From: Clostridia bacterium
GTDB taxonomy: Bacteria > Bacillota > Clostridia > Christensenellales > Borkfalkiaceae
Reading direction: 5' to 3'
DNA: 47,052 bases
Assembly (NCBI GenBank): GCA_900769565.1
Contig: CAAGHC010000032.1
Coordinates: 1 to 47,052, forward strand
Shown here: positions 15,914 through 24,509 of the stretch, piece after piece
How the letters are laid out: every line of letters starts with the position of its first letter
Position numbering within the stretch: position 1 is the first letter of the stretch
Position numbers and translations under genes: made by a program
Notes under the pieces: generated by a model
Told to the model about the DNA's origin: nothing
What the model saw: only the letters and a program-made list of their open reading frames with translations
The model's database searches: none

Positions 15914-17427
15914 AGACGGGTGCAGAATTTATTTCAGATTTGCGCACGCTTGACCCTAAGCTTATAAATTTAAGGGTTAGCGCTGTTGAAATTGATAGGA
16001 ATGCGCATAAAATTCGTTATAATTTTATATGTGACCAAGCCATTGAAGAAGAATTACAACAAAAGATTTTAAAAGAGGCGGAAAGAATTACTTTACCCGC
16101 CTTTACAACCGTGGAAATTTCTATTAAGAAAATAGTTAGTAACGACCAACTTGTAAATACGGAAATTTTTAGGTATTTAAACAAAAACTATCCGTCAATA
16201 TCGATATTTTTAAAGCCAACCGACATAATTTCTACGGTGGTGGGAAACGTAGTAAAGTACGTTTTAAGGCTTACTAAAGACGGTGCTGATTACGTAATTA
16301 AAAACGGGGCGATAGCAAAACTTAACGAATATCTTTCCAAGTGTTTTTGCTCTGATTTTGCAGGTAGTACGGATATAAAGGAAGAAGAAGAGAGTATTAG
16401 TCTGCTTTCCGAAGAGGTTTTTGAAAGTCAACTTCAAAAAATAGAGCACCGTACCATAAAGGTTTTAGACCCGTTGATTATTGACGACTTGCACATGGGC
16501 GACGTTGCGCTGTACATAGAAGATGCAGTAGCGGGGGACGTTACTGTGTGTGGTAAAATAACGGATATAGCCGAGCGTGAAACTAAAAACGGTAAACCGT
16601 TCTTTATTATTCATATAGACGACACTACGGGTAAGACTAGCGGTGTATACTTTACTAAAAAGAACACGTACGCCAAAATCAAAGAACTTACTGTTGGGGA
16701 TGCTATTATTGCCCGTGGTAACATAGGCGAGTATAACGGTAGGCGTTCGTTTACTTTCGATAAGATAAACCGTTGCACTTTTCCTGAAAATTTCGTTAAG
16801 AAAGACAGGTATAAAAAGAGTGCGCCTTTAGAGTATAAAACTATTTTTCCAGAGCCTGCAACTACGGTTAAAATAAACAGCGTGTTCGACGATAATTTGC
16901 CCTTACCTAGTGAACTTACCGAAAAAGAATACGTAGTATTCGACCTAGAAACTACGGGGCTTGACCTTATGAATAACGGTATAACCGAGATAGGTGCAGT
17001 AAAGATAATCGGTGGAAAGGTTAAAGAGCAGTTTACAACTTTAATTAAGCCCGACTATCCTATTACGGAAGAGATTGTTAAAATTACGGGTATTACCGAA
17101 GAAATGGTAAAAGATGCACCTAAAATCAGCGTAGTTATTCCCGATTTTATGAAGTTTATCGACGGCGCCGTATTAGTTGCGCATAACGCCGAGTTTGACG
17201 TTAAGTTTATCAAGCGTTTTGCAGGTGCAGAAGAGTACGAGGTGAAGAATAAAGTTATCGACACGGTAGAAGTAGCCCGTGCGACCTTGCCACAACTACG
17301 TAGGCATGATTTACACACTATTGCAGAGCATTTTGGGATAGTATTCCGTCATCATAGGGCGCTTTCTGACGCATACGCTACTGCAGAGGCGTTTATCGAG
17401 ATGATGAAATTAAAAAATCGCGCGTAA
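15901..17427 (+). CDS. PolC-like protein lacking PHP and polymerase domains; DnaQ-type 3'-5' exonuclease
   Basis: The 508-aa product matches the N-terminal third of Gram-positive replicative polymerase PolC. It has an N-terminal region to ~200, an OB-fold at ~210-295 (GDVTVCGKITDIAERETKNG), a short linker, and a DEDDh proofreading exonuclease from ~345. All catalytic residues are present: D348 and E350 in FDLETTGLD, D433 in HNAEFD, and H485 and D490 in HRALSD. It stops right after the exonuclease. Neither half of the PHP domain, nor the polymerase palm/fingers, is found here or in the 106 nt before rimP. It occupies the standard polC position between ispG and rimP. Probably an active nuclease; its role is unknown. 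Confidence 0.88.
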   Translation: MFTVKTGAEFISDLRTLDPKLINLRVSAVEIDRNAHKIRYNFICDQAIEEELQQKILKEAERITLPAFTTVEISIKKIVSNDQLVNTEIFRYLNKNYPSISIFLKPTDIISTVVGNVVKYVLRLTKDGADYVIKNGAIAKLNEYLSKCFCSDFAGSTDIKEEEESISLLSEEVFESQLQKIEHRTIKVLDPLIIDDLHMGDVALYIEDAVAGDVTVCGKITDIAERETKNGKPFFIIHIDDTTGKTSGVYFTKKNTYAKIKELTVGDAIIARGNIGEYNGRRSFTFDKINRCTFPENFVKKDRYKKSAPLEYKTIFPEPATTVKINSVFDDNLPLPSELTEKEYVVFDLETTGLDLMNNGITEIGAVKIIGGKVKEQFTTLIKPDYPITEEIVKITGITEEMVKDAPKISVVIPDFMKFIDGAVLVAHNAEFDVKFIKRFAGAEEYEVKNKVIDTVEVARATLPQLRRHDLHTIAEHFGIVFRHHRALSDAYATAEAFIEMMKLKNRA

Positions 17428-17432
17428 AATGC

Positions 17433-17461
17433 TTGCAAAAGGTATTAAAATATGTTAAAAT
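17433..17461 (+). promoter_or_regulatory. Sigma-A-type promoter of the rimP-nusA-infB operon
   Basis: TTGCAA (17433-17438), 17-nt spacer, TAAAAT (17456-17461) in the context TATGTTAAAAT. It lies 72 nt before the rimP ATG, with a terminator hairpin between them. Confidence 0.65.
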
Positions 17462-17487
17462 AAGTATGCTTATAGATGATTACTTGC

Positions 17488-17521
17488 TATGAGAACGGGC
17501 TTTCCGTTCTCATACTTTTTT
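17488..17521 (+). terminator. Leader terminator/attenuator upstream of rimP
   Basis: TATGAGAACGG (17488-17498) pairs perfectly over 11 bp with CCGTTCTCATA (17504-17514) around a 5-nt loop, then CTTTTTT. It lies after the operon promoter and just before the rimP Shine-Dalgarno (AAGGAG, 17523-17528). It can stop transcription in the leader and also end read-through from the upstream PolC-like gene. Confidence 0.8.
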
Positions 17522-17533
17522 ATAAGGAGAATT

Positions 17534-17998
17534 ATGAAGGTAAAATCCAACGCTGAAATTCAAGAATTTTGCGCTAAAATAGCAGAGCCACTTGGTGTAA
17601 GAGTAGCCGAAGTTGAGTTTAAGCAAGGCAAGAACCCGTCGCTAACTATCTACATTGATAAGGACGGCGGAGTGGACCTTGATACGTGCGCACTTTTCCA
17701 TAACGCAGTAAACGAGCCGATTGACGAACTCGACCCTACGTTTGGTCAGCCGTACACCTTAAACGTTTCAAGTTTAGGTATCGACCGTCCGTTTAAGACT
17801 GATGAAGATTTTATTAGTCATATAGGTCAAAGGGTTGAAGTAAAACTTTACGCATCAATTCGTGGCAAGAAGTTTTACGACGGTATTTTACTAACATACG
17901 ACAAACAAGCAATAACGCTTAAGGTCGACGAAAAGCAAACCTTTACGATAGAGATGAAAAATATCGTAAAAGTTAACGAGTATATTGAATTTGAATAA
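17534..17998 (+). CDS. rimP: Ribosome maturation factor RimP
   Basis: Helps 30S subunit maturation. The 154-aa protein has the two expected domains. The N-terminal one contains AEIQEFCAKIAEPLGVRVAE and the LTIYIDKDGGVDLDTCALFH strand, and the family motif is SSLGIDRPFKTDEDF. The C-terminal Sm-like domain ends the protein. ATG 17534 follows AAGGAG; a longer in-frame ATG at 17489 would fall within the terminator hairpin and is rejected. First gene of the classic rimP-nusA-rnpM-ylxQ-infB-rbfA cluster. Confidence 0.95.
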   Translation: MKVKSNAEIQEFCAKIAEPLGVRVAEVEFKQGKNPSLTIYIDKDGGVDLDTCALFHNAVNEPIDELDPTFGQPYTLNVSSLGIDRPFKTDEDFISHIGQRVEVKLYASIRGKKFYDGILLTYDKQAITLKVDEKQTFTIEMKNIVKVNEYIEFE

Positions 17999-18069
17999 AT
18001 AATCGTGGCAATTCGTTGCCCGTAAAATTAAAAAAATACAATTTAGATATTTAATTTAAGGAGAAAAAA

Positions 18070-19143
18070 ATGATTAACCAAGATTTCTTTAAGGCGCTTG
18101 AAGATTTAGAAAGAGAAAAGGGAATATCCCAAGCAGAATACATTTCTGCGCTTGAAACGGCTCTCGTAATCGCTTATAAAAAGCATTCGGGAACGTCAGG
18201 TGGCGTAGAAGTTAAACTTACGCACGAAAAGAACTCAATCAAAATTTACAGCACCCGTAACGTAGTTGAAGAGGTTGCTGACCCCGATAAGGAAATTACC
18301 CTTGAAGAGGCGCAAGAGATTAAAAAGAGTTACAAAGTTGGCGACGTAGTTCGTACTGAAATCTTTTCTAAAGAATTTGGTAGAATAGCCGCTCAAACTG
18401 CAAAACAAATTCTCACTCAAAAACTTCGTGACATTGAAAGGGAAAACACCGTTAACGAATTTGAGGACAAAGAAGGCGAACTTATGGTTTGCACGGTTAG
18501 AAGAATTGAAGACGGCAACGTTTACGTAGAAATCGGTGGTAATCAAATTGAAGGCGTGCTTATGCCCAAGGACCAAGTTCCCGGTGAGAAGTACGAACTC
18601 AACCAAAAACTTAACGTGTACGTAAAACGTATTAAAAACGTTGGTAAGATTGCGCAAATCGTAGTATCAAGAACTGCAAACGGACTCGTTAAGCGCTTGT
18701 TTGAAAACGAAGTTCCTGAAATTAAGCAAGGCGTAGTTCTCGTTAAGGGCATTGCAAGAGACCCCGGTCAAAGAACTAAAATTGCAATATATAGCGACGA
18801 CCCGATGGTTGATGCAGTAGGCGCTTGCGTAGGTAATAAGGGCGCAAGGGTTAACGCAATCGTAGCAGAACTCGGTGGCGAAAAAATCGATATCATTCCG
18901 TGGAGTGAAAATCCGCTTGAATACATTTCAAGGGCGCTTTCACCTGCACGTGTAATTAAAGTAGTACAAACGGGTGACGATAGTGCAATGGCAGTCGTTC
19001 CCGACGATAAACTTTCACTCGCAATCGGCAGAAGTGGTCAAAACGCAAGGCTTGCAGTTAGACTTACCGGTTGGAAGATTGACGTTAAGAGTGAGAGCGT
19101 AGCACTCGGCGAACTCGGTGCAGACGCCGAAGTAACCGAATAA
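18070..19143 (+). CDS. nusA: Transcription termination/antitermination factor NusA
   Basis: Binds RNA polymerase and nascent RNA to modulate pausing, termination and antitermination. In 357 aa the order is the N-terminal polymerase-binding domain, an S1 domain (GELMVCTVRRIEDGNVYVEI), and the KH1/KH2 domains (VGNKGARVNAIVAELGGEKI and AIGRSGQNARLAVRLTG). No C-terminal acidic repeats, as is normal in Firmicutes. ATG with AAGGAG. A small GGCAA-TTCG-TTGCC hairpin (18007-18020) lies in the gap before it. NusA is a natural candidate to act on the leader terminator upstream of its own operon. Confidence 0.97.
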   Translation: MINQDFFKALEDLEREKGISQAEYISALETALVIAYKKHSGTSGGVEVKLTHEKNSIKIYSTRNVVEEVADPDKEITLEEAQEIKKSYKVGDVVRTEIFSKEFGRIAAQTAKQILTQKLRDIERENTVNEFEDKEGELMVCTVRRIEDGNVYVEIGGNQIEGVLMPKDQVPGEKYELNQKLNVYVKRIKNVGKIAQIVVSRTANGLVKRLFENEVPEIKQGVVLVKGIARDPGQRTKIAIYSDDPMVDAVGACVGNKGARVNAIVAELGGEKIDIIPWSENPLEYISRALSPARVIKVVQTGDDSAMAVVPDDKLSLAIGRSGQNARLAVRLTGWKIDVKSESVALGELGADAEVTE

Positions 19144-19157
19144 TTTCGGAGCGAATA

Positions 19158-19418
19158 ATGGAAAAAAAGATACCCATGCGCACGTGTATAGCGTGTAGGC
19201 AAGAAAAGCCCAAAAAAGAACTCGTTAGAGTGGTTAAATTTAACGAGCAAATAAGCCTTGATAAAACGGGCAAAGCAAACGGTAGGGGTGCTTACGTGTG
19301 TAACGACCCCGAATGTATTGCAAAACTTAAAAAGCAAAAACTTTTAAACAAGGCGTTTTCTTGTCAAGTAATGGATGAAACTTACGATAAGATTATGGAG
19401 GAGTTTCTTGGAAAATAA
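19158..19418 (+). CDS. rnpM: RnpM (YlxR, DUF448) RNase P modulator
   Basis: Small RNA-binding protein that interacts with RNase P RNA in Firmicutes. The 86 aa show the family signature MRTCIACRQEKPKKELVRVV with paired cysteines, then GRGAYVCNDPEC. Normal length. It sits 14 nt after nusA and overlaps the next gene by 11 nt, in the standard cluster order. Confidence 0.93.
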   Translation: MEKKIPMRTCIACRQEKPKKELVRVVKFNEQISLDKTGKANGRGAYVCNDPECIAKLKKQKLLNKAFSCQVMDETYDKIMEEFLGK

Positions 19419-19722
19419 AGGAAAGGCAGAAACCTTCATAGGTTTTGCAATGCGGACGGGTAAGTTTAGGATAGGCTTAAACGCTAGCGCAACGCTAAAA
19501 AAGGCGCATTTAGTTATAGTGTGCCGTTCGGCAAGTGAAAATAGCAAGCAAGACGCTGTTAAACTTGCAAAGCGTTTTCATTGTCCGCTTATAGAAACTT
19601 TAGAAAAGACGCTTGAAGAAATTACGCACAGAGAAAACGCAAAAGTTATGGCGATAGCCGACAAGGCTTTGTCAAAGGCGATTTTAGATAATTCGGAAAA
19701 AGAATTTGTTGCAAGGATTTAG
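19408..19722 (+). CDS. ylxQ: L7Ae-family ribosomal-type protein YlxQ
   Basis: L7Ae/L30e/S12e-Gadd45 fold protein, a probable RNA-binding protein, 104 aa. Visible family parts are FIGFAMRTGKFRIGLNASAT and KKAHLVIVCRSASENSK. TTG start 19408, four bases after GGAGGAG; the open frame extends upstream to 19375 but has no ribosome binding site there. It sits between rnpM and infB as in Bacillus and clostridia. Its specific target is unsettled. Confidence 0.88.
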   Translation: MENKGKAETFIGFAMRTGKFRIGLNASATLKKAHLVIVCRSASENSKQDAVKLAKRFHCPLIETLEKTLEEITHRENAKVMAIADKALSKAILDNSEKEFVARI

Positions 19723-19732
19723 GAGAATTCAA

Positions 19733-22333
19733 ATGGCTGAAAAGAAAGAAATGCATATCGAAAACTTAAAATTAGCAAACGACCTTCTTTCAAAGGGCAG
19801 TATAGAAGGACTTATAGCAGACGCGCATAAGTTCGAAAGTGGTGTAAAAGGTCTTAAAAGCACACTTGAAGAAAAATTAAAGGCGTTTGTCGACGCCCGT
19901 AAACAAGCGGAGGCGCTTGAGATAAAAGAAAAGGAAGAACTCGAAAAGCAAACTGTTGCAAAGGCTGAAAAGGTTGAAAAGCCCAAGCCCGTAGAAAAGG
20001 AAGAAAAACCCGTTAAGGAAGAAGTTAAGCCTGAACCGGTTGTTGTTCCTGAACCCGTGGTGGATAAGGTTGAAGAGCCAGCTGAAGAGATTAAGGTGAA
20101 AGAAAAACCCAAGGAATTCGTTGCACCTGAAAGACCTTCGTTTATAGTTAGAAGAGAAGGCCCGATTGTTAAAGAACAACGTCCGCAACAAAGCGAACGT
20201 CGTCCGAGAGCAGAATTCCGTCCTGAAAACAAAGAATTCCATCCTAGAACGGATAGACCCCAAGGTCAAGGACAGGGACAAGGCTCGGCTAACCGCAATG
20301 CTAGACCCGAATTTAATAAGGGACAAGGTGGTATGAAAAAGCCTAGTACCTACGTTGCGCCACCCGTTATTCCTACTCAAAACGACAAGCGTACCTTTGG
20401 CAACAAAAAGAAAAACAACGAAAAGCATTATGAAGAAAAACATACTATCAATAAGCGTGCTCTCATTAAAAATCAAGTTGATATTGACGACTTTGACGAA
20501 AATAAGAGTGGATATAGAAAGTTCCGTCCTGCTAAAAAGGAAAAGAAAACTGCTGAAGTAAACGTAATTAAGATAGAAAAGGCAGTTATCAACACCGAAA
20601 TTATTCCGCTTAAGGTATTGAGCGAAAAAATTGGTATTACGGCGGCGGAAATTACCAAACGCCTTTTCAAAGAAGGCATTATGAAGACAATTAACGACTC
20701 GATTGACTTCGACACAGCAGCGTTTATTGCGGACGATTTAGGTATTGAGTTAGAACTCAAGCTCGATAAGACTGCAGAAGACGTATTATCCGAAGGCTTT
20801 GGCGACGTAGTTGAAGATGCAGATAAGCTCGTTAAACGTCCGCCCGTAGTAACCGTTATGGGGCACGTTGACCACGGTAAAACTTCTATTCTCGATAGAA
20901 TTAGAAAAACTAGTGTTGCCGCAGGCGAAGCTGGTGGTATTACCCAACATATCGGCGCTTATCAAGTAGTAGCAGGTGGGGAAACCATAACCTTCCTAGA
21001 TACGCCTGGACACGCAGCGTTTACGGCAATGCGTGCTCGTGGTGCTCAAGCAACCGATATTGCTATTTTAGTAGTAGCGGCAGACGACGGTATCATGCCT
21101 CAAACGGTTGAAGCAATAAACCACGCAAAAGCAGCCGACGTTCCGATTATAGTAGCCGTTAATAAAATTGATAAACCCGAAGCAAATATTGAAAGGGTAA
21201 AAACCCAACTTACCGAACACGGTCTTCTTCCCGAAGAATGGGGTGGTGACGCAATCTTATGTCCGGTATCTGCAAAGACGGGCGAAGGCTTTGACAACTT
21301 ACTTGAAAACATCAATTTGGTTGCAGAAATTAAAGACCTTAAGGCTAACCCCGATAGAAAGGCAAAAGGCGTAGTAATCGAAGCAAAACTCGACCAAAGC
21401 AAAGGCCCGATTGCCACTATATTAGTTCAAACGGGTACGCTAAAGATTTCTGACAGCGTAATCGTAGGCACGGTAACGGGCAAAATTAGGGCAATGGTAG
21501 ACGATAAGGGTAGAAAGGTAACTAGCGCCGGCCCGTCGACCCCTGTATCAATCATGGGTTTAGACGAAGTTCCTAACTCGGGTGATATTCTCTATGCGGT
21601 AGAACAAGAAAAACTTATTAAGATGGTTGCCGAAGAGAGAAAGAACAGAGAAAGAGAAAACATGATTAAAGCGTCGCAAAAAGTAACGCTTGACGACGTG
21701 TTCAACAAGATAGCAGAAGGCGGAATGAAGACCTTAAATATCGTAGTTAAGGCAGACGTACAAGGCTCGGTTGAGGCTGTTAAGGCGTCGCTCGAAAAAC
21801 TTTCTAACGAAGAAGTTAGGGTAAGCGTAATTCACGCCCAAGCAGGTGCGATTAAAGAGTCTGATATTATGCTTGCAGAATCTTCTAACGCAATCATTAT
21901 CGGCTTTAACGTTCGTCCTGATTCAAACGCTAAGCAGATAGCAGAAAGAAGTGGTGTTGATATCAAACTTTACAGGGTTATTTACGAGGCGATTGAAGAC
22001 GTTGAAAGGGCGCTCAAAGGCATGCTTGCACCCAAGTTTAAGGAAGTATATCTCGGCAAAGCCGAAGTTAGAGAAGTATTTAAGATTTCCGGCGTAGGTC
22101 AAGTAGCAGGTTCGTACGTTACCGAAGGTAAGATTTCAAGAAACTGCAAACTACGTATTTATCGTGACGACGTTATGATAACCGAAGGAAACGTATTGCA
22201 ATTAAAGAGATTTAAAGACGACGTTAAGGAAGTTGCCCAAGGCTATGAATGTGGTATTTCGATTGAGAAATTCAACGATATCAAGGTTGGCGACTATATA
22301 GAATGTTATCAGGTTGAAGAAACCAGAGAGTAA
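19733..22333 (+). CDS. infB: Translation initiation factor IF-2
   Basis: GTPase that delivers initiator tRNA to the 30S subunit. 866 aa from ATG 19733, which follows AGGAG. The N-terminus is a long low-complexity Lys/Glu/Pro/Arg-rich region (residues ~60-230, including a QGQGQGQGS stretch). An IF2N helix bundle (LKVLSEKIGITAAEITKRLF) follows. The G domain has G1 GHVDHGKTS, G3 DTPGHAAF and G4 NKID, and domains II-IV complete the protein to the C-terminus. All GTPase motifs are intact. The longer frame starting at 19706 lacks a ribosome binding site and is not preferred. Confidence 0.97.
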   Translation: MAEKKEMHIENLKLANDLLSKGSIEGLIADAHKFESGVKGLKSTLEEKLKAFVDARKQAEALEIKEKEELEKQTVAKAEKVEKPKPVEKEEKPVKEEVKPEPVVVPEPVVDKVEEPAEEIKVKEKPKEFVAPERPSFIVRREGPIVKEQRPQQSERRPRAEFRPENKEFHPRTDRPQGQGQGQGSANRNARPEFNKGQGGMKKPSTYVAPPVIPTQNDKRTFGNKKKNNEKHYEEKHTINKRALIKNQVDIDDFDENKSGYRKFRPAKKEKKTAEVNVIKIEKAVINTEIIPLKVLSEKIGITAAEITKRLFKEGIMKTINDSIDFDTAAFIADDLGIELELKLDKTAEDVLSEGFGDVVEDADKLVKRPPVVTVMGHVDHGKTSILDRIRKTSVAAGEAGGITQHIGAYQVVAGGETITFLDTPGHAAFTAMRARGAQATDIAILVVAADDGIMPQTVEAINHAKAADVPIIVAVNKIDKPEANIERVKTQLTEHGLLPEEWGGDAILCPVSAKTGEGFDNLLENINLVAEIKDLKANPDRKAKGVVIEAKLDQSKGPIATILVQTGTLKISDSVIVGTVTGKIRAMVDDKGRKVTSAGPSTPVSIMGLDEVPNSGDILYAVEQEKLIKMVAEERKNRERENMIKASQKVTLDDVFNKIAEGGMKTLNIVVKADVQGSVEAVKASLEKLSNEEVRVSVIHAQAGAIKESDIMLAESSNAIIIGFNVRPDSNAKQIAERSGVDIKLYRVIYEAIEDVERALKGMLAPKFKEVYLGKAEVREVFKISGVGQVAGSYVTEGKISRNCKLRIYRDDVMITEGNVLQLKRFKDDVKEVAQGYECGISIEKFNDIKVGDYIECYQVEETRE

Positions 22334-22336
22334 GAG

Positions 22337-22705
22337 ATGAACGTAAAAGTATCAAGAAACGATAGGCTTAATAGCGAATTTAAAAAAGAGATATACGAAA
22401 TTATATCAAGAAAACTAAAAAACCCCTTGGTAACGGAAATGTTTTCCGTTACCAAAGTGGATTCTAGCCGTGACCTTTCGCACGCAAAAGTTTATATTAG
22501 CGTCTTTTCGACAAATCAAGAAAAGAAGAATTTAACTTTTGAGGCAATCAAGGGGGACGCAAAGAAAATCCGTTATGAACTTGCCAAGGTTATTAGGGCA
22601 AGGACTGTGCCGGAACTTCATTTTTTTATTGACAACTCAATGGAATACGGCGACAAAATGGATAAACTTTTCAAAAGCATAAACCAAGGAGAAAAACGTG
22701 ATTAG
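22337..22705 (+). CDS. rbfA: Ribosome-binding factor A
   Basis: Late 30S assembly factor acting on the 16S 5' helix. The 122-aa protein has the KH-like family pattern RNDRLNSEFKKEIYEIIS, then VTKVDSSRDLSHAKVYISVF and the C-terminal VPELHFFIDNSMEYGDKMD. Starts 3 nt after infB and overlaps nrnA by 8 nt. Normal length and position. Confidence 0.95.
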   Translation: MNVKVSRNDRLNSEFKKEIYEIISRKLKNPLVTEMFSVTKVDSSRDLSHAKVYISVFSTNQEKKNLTFEAIKGDAKKIRYELAKVIRARTVPELHFFIDNSMEYGDKMDKLFKSINQGEKRD

Positions 22706-23651
22706 TATTTCAAACTTGTGCGAAAAATTAAAAGGCGAAAAGAGAGTAGCGCTTATATGCCACGTCAGACCTGACGGGGACTCGTTCGGCTCTGCTCTCG
22801 CCCTTAAACTTTCGCTCGAAACTCTCGGCATTTTGGCAGAAGTCGTTTGCGACGATACTGTTCCGTCGAGATTTTTGTTTTTAAATGAAATAAGAGAAGT
22901 CAAGAACGTATTATCGGGCGAATATTCAGCGTTGATAGCCGTAGACTGTGCAGATATAAACCGTACGGGTGGTTTTGCAGAGCAATTTTTAGCGCATAAA
23001 AACACTTATAATATCGACCACCACGTATCTAACACTAGATACGCTAAAACTAACTACGTTGTAGATACGGCATCAAACTCGGAAAATATATTAAACATTA
23101 TTACCGAACTTAAAGTTCCGTTAACTAAAAGCATTGCAAACTTACTCGCTATGGGCGTAATGACCGATACGGGTAATTTTCACCATAAAAACGTAACCGA
23201 AAACACCATGCTTGCAACTGCAAGGTTGGTAGGGGCAGGTGCAGACCTTAACCTTATTTATTTTTACATGTTTACGGCGCAAAGTAAGGAACGTGCTAAA
23301 CTTTTCGGACTTACCATGTCGAAAATTCGTTATTTCCACGACGGCCGTCTTGCAATGGCAACCGTTACCCAAAAAGATATAGAATTAGCGTGCGCAAAAT
23401 CAGACGAAACCGAAGGGTTTATAGATTTTGTTATGGGCATACTCGGTGTAGAAGTTGGGGTTTGCTTAATGGAAATGTCTAAAAACAAATACAAGGTAAG
23501 TTTCCGTTCTAAATCTGCAGACGTAAACGCCGTTGCGGGCACTTTCGGTGGTGGTGGACACACGCTTGCTAGTGGTTGCCAAATTCAAGGCGAATACGAA
23601 GAAGTGGTTGACAGGTTGCAGTTTGCAGTTTCAAGAGTATTAGTAGACTAA
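22698..23651 (+). CDS. nrnA: Bifunctional oligoribonuclease/pAp phosphatase NrnA (DHH family)
   Basis: Degrades very short RNAs and dephosphorylates 3'-phosphoadenosine 5'-phosphate. 317 aa with motif I HVRPDGDSFGSALAL, the DCAD motif (VDCADINRT), the DHH motif NIDHHVSN, and the DHHA1 substrate loop GTFGGGGHTLASGC. GTG start with AAGGAG, inside the rbfA end. Usual clostridial location after rbfA and before truB. Confidence 0.94.
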   Translation: MISISNLCEKLKGEKRVALICHVRPDGDSFGSALALKLSLETLGILAEVVCDDTVPSRFLFLNEIREVKNVLSGEYSALIAVDCADINRTGGFAEQFLAHKNTYNIDHHVSNTRYAKTNYVVDTASNSENILNIITELKVPLTKSIANLLAMGVMTDTGNFHHKNVTENTMLATARLVGAGADLNLIYFYMFTAQSKERAKLFGLTMSKIRYFHDGRLAMATVTQKDIELACAKSDETEGFIDFVMGILGVEVGVCLMEMSKNKYKVSFRSKSADVNAVAGTFGGGGHTLASGCQIQGEYEEVVDRLQFAVSRVLVD

Positions 23652-23660
23652 AAGATTACT

Positions 23661-24509
23661 ATGAAAGGTTTTATAAATCTAATTAAGCCCGAGGGTATGA
23701 GTTCGGCTTTCGCCGTCGGTGCAGTAAAGAAAAAATTTCATTGCCCGTGTGGACATATGGGCACTTTAGACCCTATGGCGTCGGGCGTTCTTCCCGTGGG
23801 GTTAGGTAAAACGTCAAGGCTTTTTAACTATCTTTTAGATAAAAAGAAAAGATACGTTGCAAGAGTTTTATTTGGGTTAAATACCGACACTTTAGACGTT
23901 ACGGGAACGGTTACGGATAAAACTAATATAATTCCCACCATTGATGAAATAAGGTCGGTTCTTTTAAATTTTATAGGCGAAATAGACCAAGTTCCACCTA
24001 ATTATTCGGCAAAATGCGTGGACGGTAAACGTGGTTATGAACTTGCCCGTCGTGGGGTAGAATTTGAACTTCCACCCAAGAAGGTAACCGTGCTTAATAT
24101 GGAATGTACTAGGCAAACGGGCGAAAACGAGTTTGAGTTTATAATAGATTGTAAAGGTGGAACTTATATCCGTTCGCTCGCACGTGACGTAGCGAAAGCG
24201 ACGGGTAGTTTAGCCGTAATGAGTAAACTTGATAGAACCGTTTCGGGCATATTCGATTACAATAACGGCGTTCCCGTTGAAGAGTTTTTTGCAAGTGAAA
24301 ATCCCGAGCAATTCCTTATTGATTCAGCACTTGCCGTAGATTTTGAAAAGGTTATTTTAACCGGCAAGCAAGCCCAACGTATTTTGGACGGAGTGTTTGA
24401 CAATTTAGGCTATCCAGACGGTACTTATAGGGTATATAACGAGCAAGAATTTTGGGGAATAGGTGTTTCAAAAGACGGAATTTTAAAGATAGAGGCGTAT
24501 GTCAGATAA
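23661..24509 (+). CDS. truB: tRNA pseudouridine(55) synthase TruB
   Basis: Isomerises U55 in the tRNA T-loop. 282 aa with the catalytic-aspartate motif HMGTLDPMASGVLPVGLGK, then RYVARVLFGLNTDTLDVTG and the KGGTYIRSLARDVA motif. Length is typical of the shorter bacterial TruB. ATG 9 nt after nrnA; its end overlaps ribF by 11 nt. Confidence 0.96.
   Translation: MKGFINLIKPEGMSSAFAVGAVKKKFHCPCGHMGTLDPMASGVLPVGLGKTSRLFNYLLDKKKRYVARVLFGLNTDTLDVTGTVTDKTNIIPTIDEIRSVLLNFIGEIDQVPPNYSAKCVDGKRGYELARRGVEFELPPKKVTVLNMECTRQTGENEFEFIIDCKGGTYIRSLARDVAKATGSLAVMSKLDRTVSGIFDYNNGVPVEEFFASENPEQFLIDSALAVDFEKVILTGKQAQRILDGVFDNLGYPDGTYRVYNEQEFWGIGVSKDGILKIEAYVR

Noticed and set aside
17462..17517. AAGTATG (17462-17468) complementary to CATACTT (17511-17517) as an antiterminator for the rimP leader
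   Set aside because: The first element lies between the -10 box and the predicted transcription start, so it would mostly not be in the RNA.
18007..18020. GGCAA-TTCG-TTGCC hairpin before nusA as a terminator
   Set aside because: No T tract follows, and nusA belongs to the same operon. It may simply be an mRNA stability or processing hairpin.
18235..18657. Minus-strand frame of 140 codons opposite nusA
   Set aside because: Antisense to conserved S1/KH coding sequence, with a biased Phe/Asn/Val-rich product and no ribosome binding site.
19877..20476. Long minus-strand frame of 199 codons opposite infB
   Set aside because: It mirrors the Lys/Glu-rich low-complexity N-terminus of IF-2 and encodes an implausible Phe/Leu/Asn/Arg-rich product; no ribosome binding site. 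A shadow frame.
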